Shown here piece after piece: positions 1 through 8,361 of a DNA stretch of 29,865 nt (its first letter is position 1; the number at the start of each line of letters is the position of its first letter). The notes beneath the pieces were generated by a model. The model searched no databases. It was given only the letters and a program-made list of their open reading frames with translations, and was not told the origin of the DNA. This DNA comes from a virus, in the IMG/VR virus record IMGVR_UViG_3300037041_000365, positions 1 through 29,865 of that record, one strand, 5' to 3'. Both the position numbers and the translations under genes were made by a program.

Positions 1-127
1 CATCTAAAGTTACAATTCCTACACCACTATTCTTTATTACATAAGTTACACCACTTCGACCTACTGCAGTTGGTAACGTTACAGTTATAGTATTTGCACA
101 ATCTACAATATAGTTAGAATCATTTAT
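1..127. repeat. Terminal overlap, left copy (circular assembly)
   Basis: This stretch is identical base for base to 29739-29865 at the other end of the window. It lies inside a single open reading frame that reads through the junction. The simplest reading is that the genome assembled as a circle and the assembler left a k-mer-length overlap; 127 is a common maximum k. A genuine short direct terminal repeat is less likely, because the repeat falls inside a coding region. Confidence 0.95.
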
Positions 128-2830
128 TGTGTAGTTAGTTGTTGTCGTATAAACAGAATATGAAACTGACTGCTGAAGTCTAGTTGTTTTATTATTACAT
201 TCAATGTGGTCTTTTCCGTTTGCTATAATTTTAGCTTTTGTACTATCAACAATAAACACTTGATTTGTTCCATATCCAAAACTTGATTCATTAGTGTCAA
301 GATATATCCAACCTTCATTATAGTTACCACCATCTGTAGTTATTCCTAATTCAAAACCGTTTGTTGAATGGCTACGATTGTCAGTAAAAGTTAAATCAGC
401 ATTAGCAAAATTCTCGCCATTTACATTGATACCATTTGCACCTTTGTATATTCCGTTCTCACTTACGACAAAACCATCTCCTTCAATAACTGCTTTAACA
501 TTTGGCATTACTATGTTATTCTTGCCTTTAATAATTACATCTGCACCTATTCCTACAAGATTACTATTGTCTGTGATTGTTTTATTTACTTCTGTGTAAA
601 CTGCAGCAAATCCACCGTGTGGATTAATTGGTTTCTTCGTTTTAAATGGAGCAAAATCTATCTCACTATCTGTAGATAATAATTCAACTTTAGTTAACTG
701 TTTATTGTTAGCATCGTAATCTATAATCTTGTTTATTGACCACCAAGAATTATCTATTCTAATCTTGTCATTTAGCTTTAACTTCTGAATGTCATCTTCT
801 TTTAAATTGAAGTAAGCAATTAACATCTTACCAGTATTGATTTGGCTTATTGTTCTTCTCCAATATGAATTATAAAGATTGTTATCTGTAGGAGTGTAGT
901 CATCATAATACATAAAATCACACAACGCAAAATTAATGTCTAACGTTGGATTCAATGCATCGTCATAGTGATGAAGTAAAGGATATTCTAAGATACCATA
1001 CAAACCTGCAGAGCCTGAATCTATAATCGTATATTGACTGCACGACTTCATTCCACCATCGTATAATATACGAAGATTAGTCTTAGGCGCACTACCTGCT
1101 ACTATTGGAACATAAGCACCAAAGATTGTTTGACCAATCGGTGAAGGTGAGAAGATTAATTCTTTTGTATCTATTCCTTTTACATACTCGTTGTCAAAGA
1201 CATATTCTACTTGTCCGTATACTTCTCTTGTAGTATCGTAGTAAGTGACGTTAGGTGTATCCTTGTCTTGTTTATATGTAAGTATAAGTTTCTTAGAAGA
1301 TAGCTCAGGCAAGAAGTTTAGAATCTGCTCTTTGTCTTTTGCTAGTTTGTAAGTCCAATCTTTCTCAACTCCACTATCATAGAAGTCATCTCTAGTTTTT
1401 AAGATTAGAGTATTCGCATTATTCGTGTCTATCTCAACATACAAGTTGAACATCTGAAATATTGACTTAACAAAATCTTTCTGCTTAATCTTATCAGGTA
1501 CAAACTGATTCATATTCAAAAGAGTTCCTACAGACAAAGTATTTGATGAGATATTAGCACTTAATTTTAAAGATGTGTAGTTTAACTGAGGAGTCATTAT
1601 AGCATCAATAACTGAAGCATCTACCCAATGTAAAGAAATATTAGAGTCATCAACTCTTAATCCTATCTCAAACGTTAATTGTTCTCCTGCTAATACATTG
1701 CTAACTGGAATAGTATAACTGTTATTTAAACTGAATAGAGTTGTTGTGCCACTTGCAAATGGAGCAGAAATCAAGCCATCAGTCATAATGTCATAAGGTA
1801 CAGAATAGGTACTTATTGGATAAGCAGCTACTGCACTCCTATATACTCTTATCTCTAAATAATATGTTTGTTTAGGAAGTGATGTATATGAAGGAAAAGT
1901 ATTTAATAAATACAAATCTCCTGCAGTAGCATTCACAAGCTGAACATCTCCTACTATGTCAATATTTATATTAACACATTCTGCTCCTGACAATGGGAAA
2001 GCACAAGTGTAAACTCCAGTAGCAGGATTGAATAAAGCCTGAGTATCTACTATTTCAACAAATCCAGTTAACGGCTCTATGAAACCTGCAGTATATGGTG
2101 TTTGAACTATACTTACAATATCAGCTGCGTGTGTTGCTTCAACTGTATAGTTAGAATAATCAATCTGCACTAAATCGCCATTATAAGGAATAATTAGTTT
2201 GTCAAATCCACAAGCAGCCAATGAAGACCAAGAATAGTTATATCCTGCATTCTGAAATATTCTATCAAAATAAACCTTTGCATAAATACCCGGTCTGAAA
2301 TCAGAAAGATTATACAAGTTGCCAGTCATCCAAGTTAAGCCATATTTATATCCATCCGTTACATCGTGAGTAAATGAAGAATAGATGTTAGCTGAATTGA
2401 TTGCGTGGTTTAAATCTGAATAGTCAATGTCTTTAAGTTCCTTTGTATCTATGTCAGTAAAGAATGTTGATGCTTGGTCTTTAATCAATACCGAATATTC
2501 AATATCTTGTTCAAAGCTAGAATCTTTCTGAATCTTATTGACTGACAACAACTGAACAAAGGCATCTGCAAGAATCGGAATACCATTCTGAACAACTGTA
2601 CATTTAGTCAAAGCATTGATGTCGAATGTACCTGCAACTATATTGACATCGTAGTAATGGTTTAATAGATCGTGATTGTTCTTAGTTCCTACAAGTGTGA
2701 TAGTCTTTGAGAATGCTCCTGCTCTTTTGCTTACATCTCTAATGTCTGCTACTCCAAAGTTTAAAGGAAAAGCAGTATCTTCTTTAACATCTAAATAACC
2801 TGTTGCTAATTGAATTCTTACGTTATACAT
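1..2830 (-). CDS. Large tail-tip / receptor-binding tail protein, 5' part (gene crosses the circle junction)
   Basis: The ATG is at 2828-2830 and the frame stays open to the left edge; I read the whole frame and found no stop. On the circle it continues through 29738 to a TAA at 29629-29631, giving 979 aa. The first ~120 residues (starting MYNVRIQLATGYLDVKED) look like a tail hub or baseplate-type protein of Bacteroidota phages. The last ~80 residues resemble a fibre tip domain, with phrases such as TITVTLPTA and ANGTETIDG. The start overlaps the preceding 473-aa gene by 8 bp, so the two are probably translationally coupled. A role in tail-tip assembly and host recognition is inferred from position (terminase - 473 aa - this gene - tape measure) and size. 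No enzymatic motif was seen. Confidence 0.85.
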   Translation of the reverse strand, partial: MYNVRIQLATGYLDVKEDTAFPLNFGVADIRDVSKRAGAFSKTITLVGTKNNHDLLNHYYDVNIVAGTFDINALTKCTVVQNGIPILADAFVQLLSVNKIQKDSSFEQDIEYSVLIKDQASTFFTDIDTKELKDIDYSDLNHAINSANIYSSFTHDVTDGYKYGLTWMTGNLYNLSDFRPGIYAKVYFDRIFQNAGYNYSWSSLAACGFDKLIIPYNGDLVQIDYSNYTVEATHAADIVSIVQTPYTAGFIEPLTGFVEIVDTQALFNPATGVYTCAFPLSGAECVNINIDIVGDVQLVNATAGDLYLLNTFPSYTSLPKQTYYLEIRVYRSAVAAYPISTYSVPYDIMTDGLISAPFASGTTTLFSLNNSYTIPVSNVLAGEQLTFEIGLRVDDSNISLHWVDASVIDAIMTPQLNYTSLKLSANISSNTLSVGTLLNMNQFVPDKIKQKDFVKSIFQMFNLYVEIDTNNANTLILKTRDDFYDSGVEKDWTYKLAKDKEQILNFLPELSSKKLILTYKQDKDTPNVTYYDTTREVYGQVEYVFDNEYVKGIDTKELIFSPSPIGQTIFGAYVPIVAGSAPKTNLRILYDGGMKSCSQYTIIDSGSAGLYGILEYPLLHHYDDALNPTLDINFALCDFMYYDDYTPTDNNLYNSYWRRTISQINTGKMLIAYFNLKEDDIQKLKLNDKIRIDNSWWSINKIIDYDANNKQLTKVELLSTDSEIDFAPFKTKKPINPHGGFAAVYTEVNKTITDNSNLVGIGADVIIKGKNNIVMPNVKAVIEGDGFVVSENGIYKGANGINVNGENFANADLTFTDNRSHSTNGFELGITTDGGNYNEGWIYLDTNESSFGYGTNQVFIVDSTKAKIIANGKDHIECNNKTTRLQQSVSYSVYTTTTNYTINDSNYIVDCANTITVTLPTAVGRSGVTYVIKNSGVGIVTLD

Positions 2831-4244
2831 TGACAGTATTTTGATTTGCGTATGTTACCGTTATTGACTTCTTAAATAGTTTCTTATTCCGTTGTTTATT
2901 CACTTCAAACGAATTCTCATTTATTAAAACTGCTGCATAAATATTGTTTGGTAGTTTAATATAAACCAAAGGTGAAGTAATCAACTGCTCAAAGTATATC
3001 GACATTTCTTCAGTCATCCAATTAGTATTTAAATCTAAAGTTTTAGTCACGTTAGAAGAATATACACTTTGCCCGAATGCTTCAGTAGCATAACCCCATT
3101 GACTACTAATAACACTTCCTTCAACATCTCTATTGAATGATTGCTTTTGTACATTACCTTTTTCGTATGCTCTTAGTTGAAAAGCAAAACTTCCATAACT
3201 TCCCATCCTATCCAAGAACAATAACGAATAATCTTCAATCAAGCATCTGTTGTCTATATTTACTCTGTACTTTTGTGAATTTCTTGTTCCTGCTGAATTA
3301 GCATACCAAAAATCATAATACTGTGTATTAGTATCTACAAGCACACCACTACCACTTACCGTAGTCAAAGTACCATAGTTGTTAGTACCTACTTGAACAC
3401 CTGATATATAAGAAGAAGTATCTATATCTTTACTGAATATATTACCACCATCGTTCTCAAAGTAAACAAAGCCTGTAATTACATTGGCATTACCAAAGTT
3501 GATTATCAAGTCTTGATTCAACGTAGAATAGAATCCCGTTAATGGCATATCAGTTAACAATAAATCATTTGTTGTAGTCAATATATAGTTACCTGCCGAC
3601 CAATTAATAAACTCTAAAAATGACCTTGCACCATTAAAGACGTATTTATCTAAATCAGTCAATATGTTTGGTGTGATAGTCTTTCTATTATCTGAGTAGC
3701 TTACAGTTCCATCAATCGCAGCATTCGTCACTTGAGACCATAATGAATTAACTGTAAATGATGTAGTACCAACTATTGACAAAACGGTGAACAGTCCTTC
3801 TAAGTTTGGATTTGCTACACCACTATCTGCTTGATTGATTCTAACTTGGTCACCTACAACATAGGAATGTGTAGCAGTTATTGTTACGTTACCTGAGTTG
3901 TTTGTTAAAGAAGAAGTATATGTAATTGAAGTAATATACTCCTCACCTATCTTCACATCGTATTTGTAGAATGAATTGATAGCAGGATATGTGACTGTGT
4001 TATATAAATCACTATCATAACTTACTTTCGTTTGTAGTAGTTCAGATATATCTATTCTACCATATCCAGTACCAAACTCTGGAAACACTCTATACTCTGC
4101 TATCTTTGTTGCACCACCTTGTGGATAGATGTCAAAGATATATTTATAGCCTAGTAGATTCTTGTTCGTGCCATCTACTATGAACTTAATCGGATTGTAC
4201 GCAGGTGTAAAATCTTGTGGTGCTGCTATTGATGTTATTGCCAT
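2823..4244 (-). CDS. Tail protein of unknown function (tail-tip module)
   Basis: 473 aa, starting MAITSIAAPQDFTPAYNP. It appears rich in beta-strand-forming and aromatic residues, with no signal peptide, membrane segment or nuclease motif. I recognise the pattern as one seen beside the large tail-tip gene in Flavobacterium-type phages, but know no named function. It lies between the large terminase (31 bp gap) and the 979-aa tail protein (8-bp overlap), so a structural role in the distal tail is likely. The start is supported by the ACCATTATA box exactly four bases before the ATG, as at three other structural genes. Confidence 0.7.
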   Translation of the reverse strand: MAITSIAAPQDFTPAYNPIKFIVDGTNKNLLGYKYIFDIYPQGGATKIAEYRVFPEFGTGYGRIDISELLQTKVSYDSDLYNTVTYPAINSFYKYDVKIGEEYITSITYTSSLTNNSGNVTITATHSYVVGDQVRINQADSGVANPNLEGLFTVLSIVGTTSFTVNSLWSQVTNAAIDGTVSYSDNRKTITPNILTDLDKYVFNGARSFLEFINWSAGNYILTTTNDLLLTDMPLTGFYSTLNQDLIINFGNANVITGFVYFENDGGNIFSKDIDTSSYISGVQVGTNNYGTLTTVSGSGVLVDTNTQYYDFWYANSAGTRNSQKYRVNIDNRCLIEDYSLLFLDRMGSYGSFAFQLRAYEKGNVQKQSFNRDVEGSVISSQWGYATEAFGQSVYSSNVTKTLDLNTNWMTEEMSIYFEQLITSPLVYIKLPNNIYAAVLINENSFEVNKQRNKKLFKKSITVTYANQNTVNV

Positions 4245-4248
4245 ATCT

Positions 4249-4257
4249 TATAATGGT
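4249..4257 (-). promoter_or_regulatory. ACCATTATA box before the 473-aa tail gene
   Basis: On the minus strand this reads ACCATTATA followed by four bases and the ATG. The same nine bases at the same spacing occur before the starts at 19995, 22528 and 29589. A TAAAACACGAACTT element lies a few bases further upstream, at about 4263-4277. Whether this is a late promoter or a translation signal cannot be told from sequence alone. Confidence 0.6.
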
Positions 4258-4275
4258 GTTTATTAAGTTCGTGTT

Positions 4276-5427
4276 TTAGAAGCTGAAGTAACTATCGTCT
4301 GTGTAGTAATTATCTTTTATGAATCGACCTGCATACTGAATAGCATCCATCGCATCGTCAAATAGTTTGATAGGCTCATCTGTAATTGAATCACCTACTT
4401 TCTTCCATTTGTAGTTCTCGTATTCTCGTTTCAAGTTTGGATTGTCTAGACAGATTACACCGAATGTTTTAACGTTGTCAATACCTTTCTTCACTCCTTT
4501 CGTTGCGTTGTTTATATTGTATCCTGCGATTTGAATCTCTGCTATTATCTCAGGTCTTGAATGGTCACCTAAGATATCAGCATTCTTGTCAACTCCTAAA
4601 TCATTCATTCGTTCTATCAACATTGTAGTAGTCAGATATGATTCATATATTATAGGCTCAACAAATATATCCTTCTCATTCCACCATACCTTCATTAATG
4701 CAGTTGGATGGTTATACCCAAAATCAAGGCCATAGCAGAATGATTCAAACCTAGCAGGTCTTTCTTTAACGAATTGCCAGTTACTATAGATGTTTGTTTT
4801 AGATATCGTCTTTTCGCCTAAAGCATAGATTTGATACAATGCTTCATCTGTTCGTTTCAAGTCTTCTATCTGTCGCTTAATACTATCAGGTAGGAATGGA
4901 TTGTCTTTGTATGTAGATTTGATTAAGATGCTTTCGTCTTCAGGAAGTTCATATAACCAACTTGAACTATCGGAAGGATTGTAGTCGAATATCATTGTAT
5001 TCTCAGTTCTCATATTCAACTGCTGGAAGTCTTCAAACCAAAGTTCATTGGCTTCATTGCACCAACCGATGTCACGCTTTCTTCCTCTAATCTTTTGCTC
5101 GTCATCTACTGAGAAGAACTCGACTATTGAGCCATTACCAAACCGATATATATTCTCAGACTTGTTATGGCTTGTCACCTCATAGATTTCTAAGTCTTTC
5201 ATTATCTCAAAGAAGTCACGCATCACAGTTGCTCTTAAAGCAGGAAACGTCTTTCTAACTATTGACACTACCTTGTTAGGATTCTGTAAACAGTAAACGA
5301 TTATAACTTGACAAAGTGAATAGGTCTTAGATGAACGTGAGCCACCCTGATTAATTATAAACCTAGTAGCCGAATCAGATAAGGCAGTATAATTCTGCTC
5401 AAAGATTTTAGTTGCTTTGATTTCCAC
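4276..5427 (-). CDS. terL: Terminase large subunit
   Basis: The motor ATPase and nuclease that packages DNA into proheads. The 383 aa show a Walker A-type loop GGSRSSKT at residues 28-35 and a Walker B-like segment with catalytic Glu in IGWCNEANE (about 120-128). The C-terminal RNase H-fold nuclease has likely metal-binding acids in GLDFGYNHPTAL (D235), ILGDHS (D288) and DDAMDAIQYA (about 358-361). The length is slightly short for the family but the motif set is complete. The start overlaps the end of the small subunit gene by 20 bp. The Terminase_3/PBSX-like pattern often goes with headful (pac) packaging, but the packaging mode is not shown by the sequence. Confidence 0.95.
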   Translation of the reverse strand: MEIKATKIFEQNYTALSDSATRFIINQGGSRSSKTYSLCQVIIVYCLQNPNKVVSIVRKTFPALRATVMRDFFEIMKDLEIYEVTSHNKSENIYRFGNGSIVEFFSVDDEQKIRGRKRDIGWCNEANELWFEDFQQLNMRTENTMIFDYNPSDSSSWLYELPEDESILIKSTYKDNPFLPDSIKRQIEDLKRTDEALYQIYALGEKTISKTNIYSNWQFVKERPARFESFCYGLDFGYNHPTALMKVWWNEKDIFVEPIIYESYLTTTMLIERMNDLGVDKNADILGDHSRPEIIAEIQIAGYNINNATKGVKKGIDNVKTFGVICLDNPNLKREYENYKWKKVGDSITDEPIKLFDDAMDAIQYAGRFIKDNYYTDDSYFSF

Positions 5428-5824
5428 TTACAATAGTGACTTTGATTTCGTTTATCTTTTCACCTTGAGATGTCACATCTGTTTTCTCAGTAAGTGAATT
5501 TAATCGTTGTGTAATACTTGGATTGAATTGTCCTACCATACCTCCTTCGATTTGGTCTTGACGTATCTTTCTCTTTATGCGTGAACAGATGTTCATATAT
5601 TCATTATAAGCTTCATTCTGATTTACAAAATACTGATGTACAAAACAGATGTTATCTTCACAATAGTTTTCGAATCCTTCCATTGTAAGTGGTGGTGTAT
5701 GAAATTCTGACTTCACTCCTGCTGCAGTTGCTTTCTGTATCTCTCGTGGTTTTAAACTTGATTGATAACCTTGAAATAATTCCCAAAGTTTTTCAGGTGT
5801 TTCTATATACTTATGTTTTGCCAT
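5408..5824 (-). CDS. terS: Terminase small subunit
   Basis: 138 aa, beginning MAKHKYIETPEKLWELFQGY. It resembles small terminase / DNA-packaging proteins: an N-terminal segment 'tPeklwelf', a central helical part with PPLTMEGFENYCEDN, and a basic helix SRIKRKIRQDQIEGGM. It would bind pac or cos DNA and hand it to the large subunit, which follows with a 20-bp overlap. An in-frame ATG at 5872 exists, but the 16 residues it would add are basic and atypical and overlap the preceding gene. The ATG at 5824 leaves a clean 13-bp gap and begins at the family-like Met. Confidence 0.8.
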   Translation of the reverse strand: MAKHKYIETPEKLWELFQGYQSSLKPREIQKATAAGVKSEFHTPPLTMEGFENYCEDNICFVHQYFVNQNEAYNEYMNICSRIKRKIRQDQIEGGMVGQFNPSITQRLNSLTEKTDVTSQGEKINEIKVTIVSGNQSN

Positions 5825-5837
5825 TATTCGTATTTTT

Positions 5838-6029
5838 CTAGTTTTCTTGATAACACATTTCGTGGTACACATTTTGTGTAACTTGATTGAATTCCAATAC
5901 CTTCACATCTGAGTAAAAAACACAGTAAGCAGAATCAGTTGCTTTCAATAGTTTCTTTATCTTGCTCCATTGTTTAGAATGTAACTCTTGATTGATTACT
6001 GCGATATAGTACTTTCTATCCTTTGACAC
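5838..6029 (-). CDS. Small hypothetical protein
   Basis: 63 aa, basic in its first half (MSKDRKYYIAVINQELHSKQ), with two cysteines. No family was recognised. It overlaps the preceding 46-aa gene by 14 bp and sits just before the terminase small subunit, so it belongs to the same transcript. Its length, spacing and overlap support it as a real gene, but nothing indicates its function. Confidence 0.6.
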   Translation of the reverse strand: MSKDRKYYIAVINQELHSKQWSKIKKLLKATDSAYCVFYSDVKVLEFNQVTQNVYHEMCYQEN

Positions 6030-6156
6030 TTTGAATGTAGTTGAATGCTTGATAAAGTAGTTGAATCTGTCTTACATCTGATTTAATAAAGTTTGCATCT
6101 ATCTCTATGTATATTCCTTTCTGTTGAAATATATATTCTTTAACTGATGCTATCAT
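6016..6156 (-). CDS. 46-aa hypothetical protein
   Basis: A short gene found by reading the gap between its neighbours. The ATG is at 6154-6156 and the TAG at 6016-6018. It starts MIASVKEYIFQQKGIYIEID and is probably mostly helical. A purine-rich stretch (AAGAAGAAGTGAA) lies just upstream. It starts 11 bp after the preceding gene stops and overlaps the next by 14 bp, which fits the packed leftward operon. Function unknown. Confidence 0.55.
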   Translation of the reverse strand: MIASVKEYIFQQKGIYIEIDANFIKSDVRQIQLLYQAFNYIQSVKG

Positions 6157-6167
6157 ATAATCGAGAT

Positions 6168-6425
6168 TCACTTCTTCTTAGTTCGTGTTTTTTTCACTAC
6201 TGGTACTTCAATCACTTCTTCTTCCTCATCCAACACATCACTCCACACATACGTTGGTTTAATTGTAGCTTCAGCTTCAAAGATGTGACCTAATCCGTTT
6301 CTTGAATACCAATCGTAATGCTTTGGTAGTATTTTATCAATGATAACATTCTGATTGCCTAGAACACTATTATACACTATTACAGTTTTGCCTTTATACT
6401 CCTCCTTTATTTGCATTTTTCTCAT
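6168..6425 (-). CDS. Small hypothetical protein with Lys/Arg-rich tail
   Basis: 85 aa. The N-terminal two thirds (MQIKEEYKGKTVIVYNSVLG) suggest a small beta domain. An acidic stretch (DEEEEV) follows, and the end is strongly basic (KKTRTKKK), so it could bind nucleic acid. A second Met at residue 4 is an alternative start. It overlaps the upstream membrane microprotein by 32 bp. No family recognised; similar charge-segregated small proteins occur near terminases in other phages, but this is only a resemblance. Confidence 0.6.
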   Translation of the reverse strand: MRKMQIKEEYKGKTVIVYNSVLGNQNVIIDKILPKHYDWYSRNGLGHIFEAEATIKPTYVWSDVLDEEEEVIEVPVVKKTRTKKK

Positions 6426-6564
6426 ATTCGTTTATTAATAAAAATATTATATGACTAAGAATCGCAGCAGCTATAAACTTATTCTGATATTCGTAATCGT
6501 TCCATATTGCTACAGTCATTCCAATAGATAGAACAAATGTCGTTAATGCTATCCATCTACTCAT
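6394..6564 (-). CDS. 56-aa two-helix membrane protein
   Basis: A short gene with ATG at 6562-6564 and TAA at 6394-6396. It has two hydrophobic segments, residues 4-20 (WIALTTFVLSIGMTVAI) and about 31-44 (IAAAILSHIIFLLI), joined by a polar loop, and ends with charged residues. It starts inside the last codons of the sigma-like gene (8-bp overlap), behind an AAAACACGAACT ... ACCATT sequence like those before structural genes. A holin or anti-holin role is possible but it lies far from the lysis genes; function unknown. Confidence 0.55.
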   Translation of the reverse strand: MSRWIALTTFVLSIGMTVAIWNDYEYQNKFIAAAILSHIIFLLINEYEKNANKGGV

Positions 6565-7093
6565 AATGGTCTTTTTGTAGTTCGTGTTTTAATCGTCTTA
6601 AATCTGATTTCATTTCTGTAATCATTGCGTGTGCAGTAAATACCGATATATTAAAATGGTCTGCTATGCTTCGTGTGGTGTTATATCCTTTGTCGTGATA
6701 TGTCTCAAAGAAGATAAGTTTGATTCTGTCATCTACTGTATTGCGATATATTTCAATAACTGACTTCTGCTCTTGATAGTTCAATTCAAATAGAATCTTA
6801 TCTTTCAATTCATCTTCAGCTTCTTCAATAGGCATATTATTTTCTACACTATTGACTATCTCTATCTTGCTATTAGTATCTCTAAATAGTAACTCACATT
6901 TGATAAAGTGAAATAGAAAATCTTTAACGTTTCCGTATTTAAACTTTGATTCGTTTTTTAAACAGTTCAGATAAGCATTTGAGATGACAGTATCTACTTC
7001 AATACGTATTTTTATACGATTTAAAAGATACATTGTGTATTTCTTAACATCAATGTAGTGATGTTGCAGGTATCTATCCAGTGAGTCCTTCAT
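6557..7093 (-). CDS. Sigma-70-like regulatory protein (candidate)
   Basis: 178 aa, all-helical in appearance. The N-terminal ~80 residues have the spacing of a sigma region 2-like bundle (DVKKYTMYLLNRIKI, DTVISNAYLNCLKN, VKDFLFHFIKCELLF). The C-terminal part has a helix-turn-helix-like stretch TTRSIADHFNISVFTAHAMI at about 139-158, as in region 4. Several Bacteroidota phages carry such proteins just upstream of the terminase genes, so this could switch transcription to the late genes that follow. The similarity is weak and a non-sigma DNA-binding role remains possible. It overlaps its upstream neighbour by 20 bp. Confidence 0.55.
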   Translation of the reverse strand: MKDSLDRYLQHHYIDVKKYTMYLLNRIKIRIEVDTVISNAYLNCLKNESKFKYGNVKDFLFHFIKCELLFRDTNSKIEIVNSVENNMPIEEAEDELKDKILFELNYQEQKSVIEIYRNTVDDRIKLIFFETYHDKGYNTTRSIADHFNISVFTAHAMITEMKSDLRRLKHELQKDHYE

Positions 7094-7280
7094 ACCAAAT
7101 AAAAAAGTCCTTAATAAATATCTTTCGTCTTACCATTGAACAGAAACAATCTTTGCTTTTGATTCCGTTCACTCTTGAATAGATAGCATCTAACTTCTTA
7201 CAGGTCAATTTAGCAGTTTGAATAGTTGAATCTGCTATCTTGATTGATTCGATGTAATCTAGTTCATCTTGCTCAAACAT
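7074..7280 (-). CDS. Small hypothetical protein with cysteines
   Basis: 68 aa from the ATG at 7278-7280 (MFEQDELDYIESIKIADSTI). A longer frame starting at 7316 exists, but its 12 extra residues are encoded by an imperfect repeat and overlap the preceding gene more deeply, so the shorter form is preferred. It has three Cys residues (TCKK, CFC) and a basic C-terminal half. It overlaps the DUF1360-like gene by 22 bp and the sigma-like gene by 20 bp. No family recognised. Confidence 0.55.
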   Translation of the reverse strand: MFEQDELDYIESIKIADSTIQTAKLTCKKLDAIYSRVNGIKSKDCFCSMVRRKIFIKDFFIWYEGLTG

Positions 7281-7507
7281 AACGATGTGATGTAAGTTAA
7301 TAACGATGTGATACAAGCAAATGAAAAACTACCTGAGTAAATTAAACCACTCCAAAATCCCATACATTTGAAACAACCTAACCCCGAATACACCCAATTG
7401 CTTAAAAAGTTAATCGGAATGTACTCAAAAATAGCATCAATCACAAATTGAATAGGCTCAAATTCTACAAACCACCAAGCAAAAGCGACAATAATTAAAT
7501 ACTCCAT
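7259..7507 (-). CDS. DUF1360-like membrane protein
   Basis: 82 aa with hydrophobic stretches at residues 1-12 (MEYLIIVAFAWW) and near the C-terminus. A central GLGCFKCMGFW segment with a Cys-x-x-Cys pair looks like the short DUF1360-type proteins common in Bacteroidota phages. The family is membrane-bound and its function is not established. A -7 box (TATATTTG, 7523-7530) lies 16 bp upstream of the ATG, so this may be the first gene of a middle or late transcript that includes the sigma-like and terminase genes. Confidence 0.7.
   Translation of the reverse strand: MEYLIIVAFAWWFVEFEPIQFVIDAIFEYIPINFLSNWVYSGLGCFKCMGFWSGLIYSGSFSFACITSLLTYITSLCLSKMN
7281..7312. repeat. Direct repeat AACGATGTGAT x2
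   Basis: The 11-mer occurs at 7281-7291 and again at 7302-7312. On the minus strand the first copy ends directly at the ATG at 7280. If the longer start at 7316 were used, the repeat would encode HIV and HHIV. Possibly a small duplication in the translation start region. Confidence 0.6.
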
Positions 7508-7522
7508 GATGTTTTGTTTTTA

Positions 7523-7530
7523 CAAATATA
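7523..7530 (-). promoter_or_regulatory. Possible Bacteroidota -7 box (TATATTTG)
   Basis: On the minus strand TATATTTG matches TAnnTTTG and lies 16 bp before the start at 7507, in the gap 7508-7577. No TTG is found at the usual 19-21 bp upstream, so only half the consensus is present. The position between the early and late-packaging genes makes it worth noting. Confidence 0.4.
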
Positions 7531-7577
7531 CTGCTTAATTCAATACGTTCTACTGTGGTGGCTAGTTTAGAATGATT

Positions 7578-7775
7578 CTAGATAGTGGTTACTATACCAT
7601 CCGAGTTACCAGCCCAAATAGCTCTATCAATATCATCTTCAACTTTATATTTAAATTGAATCATTTGCTTATCGAACTCTTTACCGTAAGATAATAAAGT
7701 TCTGATTTCATTTCTTTGTTCTGATAATCTTTTATTAAGCCTTTCTATTTCGGCTATTAGTTCTTTCTTCTTCAT
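7578..7775 (-). CDS. Small coiled-coil protein
   Basis: 65 aa. Residues 1-28 (MKKKELIAEIERLNKRLSEQ) have heptad spacing typical of a coiled coil; the remainder is acidic and polar. No cysteines or catalytic motifs. Stand-alone coiled-coil proteins of this size are frequent in early phage regions and usually have no known job. It is the last gene of the early group before the 70-bp gap holding a possible promoter. Confidence 0.6.
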   Translation of the reverse strand: MKKKELIAEIERLNKRLSEQRNEIRTLLSYGKEFDKQMIQFKYKVEDDIDRAIWAGNSDGIVTTI

Positions 7776-7782
7776 AGGTTAA

Positions 7783-7944
7783 TTATTTAAGTCTAGTTAT
7801 ACATCCCCAAACTATTTCACCATTAGATACCTCCCATCCATTAATTTTATTTATACTAGATTTAACAATGTATCTTTTAAGCCCATCCCTACTAAACCAT
7901 AGTTTTTTAAATTGTTTCTTTTTCTTTCTAGGTATTCTTTTCAT
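7783..7944 (-). CDS. 53-aa basic hypothetical protein
   Basis: A short gene read from the 301-bp gap between 7775 and 8077. ATG at 7942-7944, TAA at 7783-7785. The N-terminus is very basic (MKRIPRKKKKQFKKLWFSRD) and the rest is beta-like, with Trp residues. Positive charge suggests nucleic acid binding, but no motif is present. The stop lies 7 bp from the next ATG. Confidence 0.5.
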   Translation of the reverse strand: MKRIPRKKKKQFKKLWFSRDGLKRYIVKSSINKINGWEVSNGEIVWGCITRLK

Positions 7945-7958
7945 CTATTTACGGATAT

Positions 7959-8042
7959 TTACGTATTAAAAAATATTGATAGTAACATTATTATAACAAA
8001 AATAGATGTTACTATTAAAAATTCTGTATCTCCTTTTTCCAT
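7959..8042 (-). CDS. 27-aa single-helix membrane microprotein (possible)
   Basis: A very short frame with ATG at 8040-8042 and TAA at 7959-7961. After a charged start (MEKGDTE) it is one continuous hydrophobic helix (FLIVTSIFVIIMLLSIFF). Such a pattern is unlikely in random frames but AT-rich sequence favours hydrophobic codons, so support is limited. It fits between two other small genes in the same direction. Confidence 0.35.
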   Translation of the reverse strand: MEKGDTEFLIVTSIFVIIMLLSIFFNT

Positions 8043-8076
8043 AATTTAAGTATTTTTATCGTTAATTAAGCATTTT

Positions 8077-8361
8077 TCACTTAGATATTCGTTTTTTATA
8101 CCCATTACAAATATCAAGAATAAAATCTATTTTGTTTTCCTCAGTATCAAAACCAGTCATCATTTCTTTAAGGGTATCTTTTAGTATTTCTACTTGCTCA
8201 TCAATAAGTTTGTGCTTTTGTTTTTGTATATATTTTTCAGCGTGTCTATCGCACATCAACTGTATTTTATACCTTCCCATTTCAGTATTCCCAAACTTAT
8301 CAATAATCTCGTAAGCCATTTCTTGAATGGTTTTCTCTCTTTCTATTTTTACTTTTTCCAT
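8077..8361 (-). CDS. Small helical hypothetical protein
   Basis: 94 aa, highly charged and probably all-helical (MEKVKIEREKTIQEMAYEII at the start). A CDRHAEKYI motif is central and CNGYKKR is near the end. No family recognised. Plus-strand frames covering the same bases are shadows of this gene. It lies in the stretch of small early genes between NinG and the promoter at 7.5 kb. Confidence 0.6.
   Translation of the reverse strand: MEKVKIEREKTIQEMAYEIIDKFGNTEMGRYKIQLMCDRHAEKYIQKQKHKLIDEQVEILKDTLKEMMTGFDTEENKIDFILDICNGYKKRISK

Noticed and set aside
1-127. Genuine direct terminal repeat of the virion DNA
   Set aside because: It sits in the middle of an open reading frame that closes perfectly on the circle, and its length equals a common assembler k-mer, so an assembly overlap is more likely.
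378-599. Plus-strand frame of 73 codons
   Set aside because: Lies wholly inside the 979-aa minus-strand tail gene, which is open throughout; a shadow frame.
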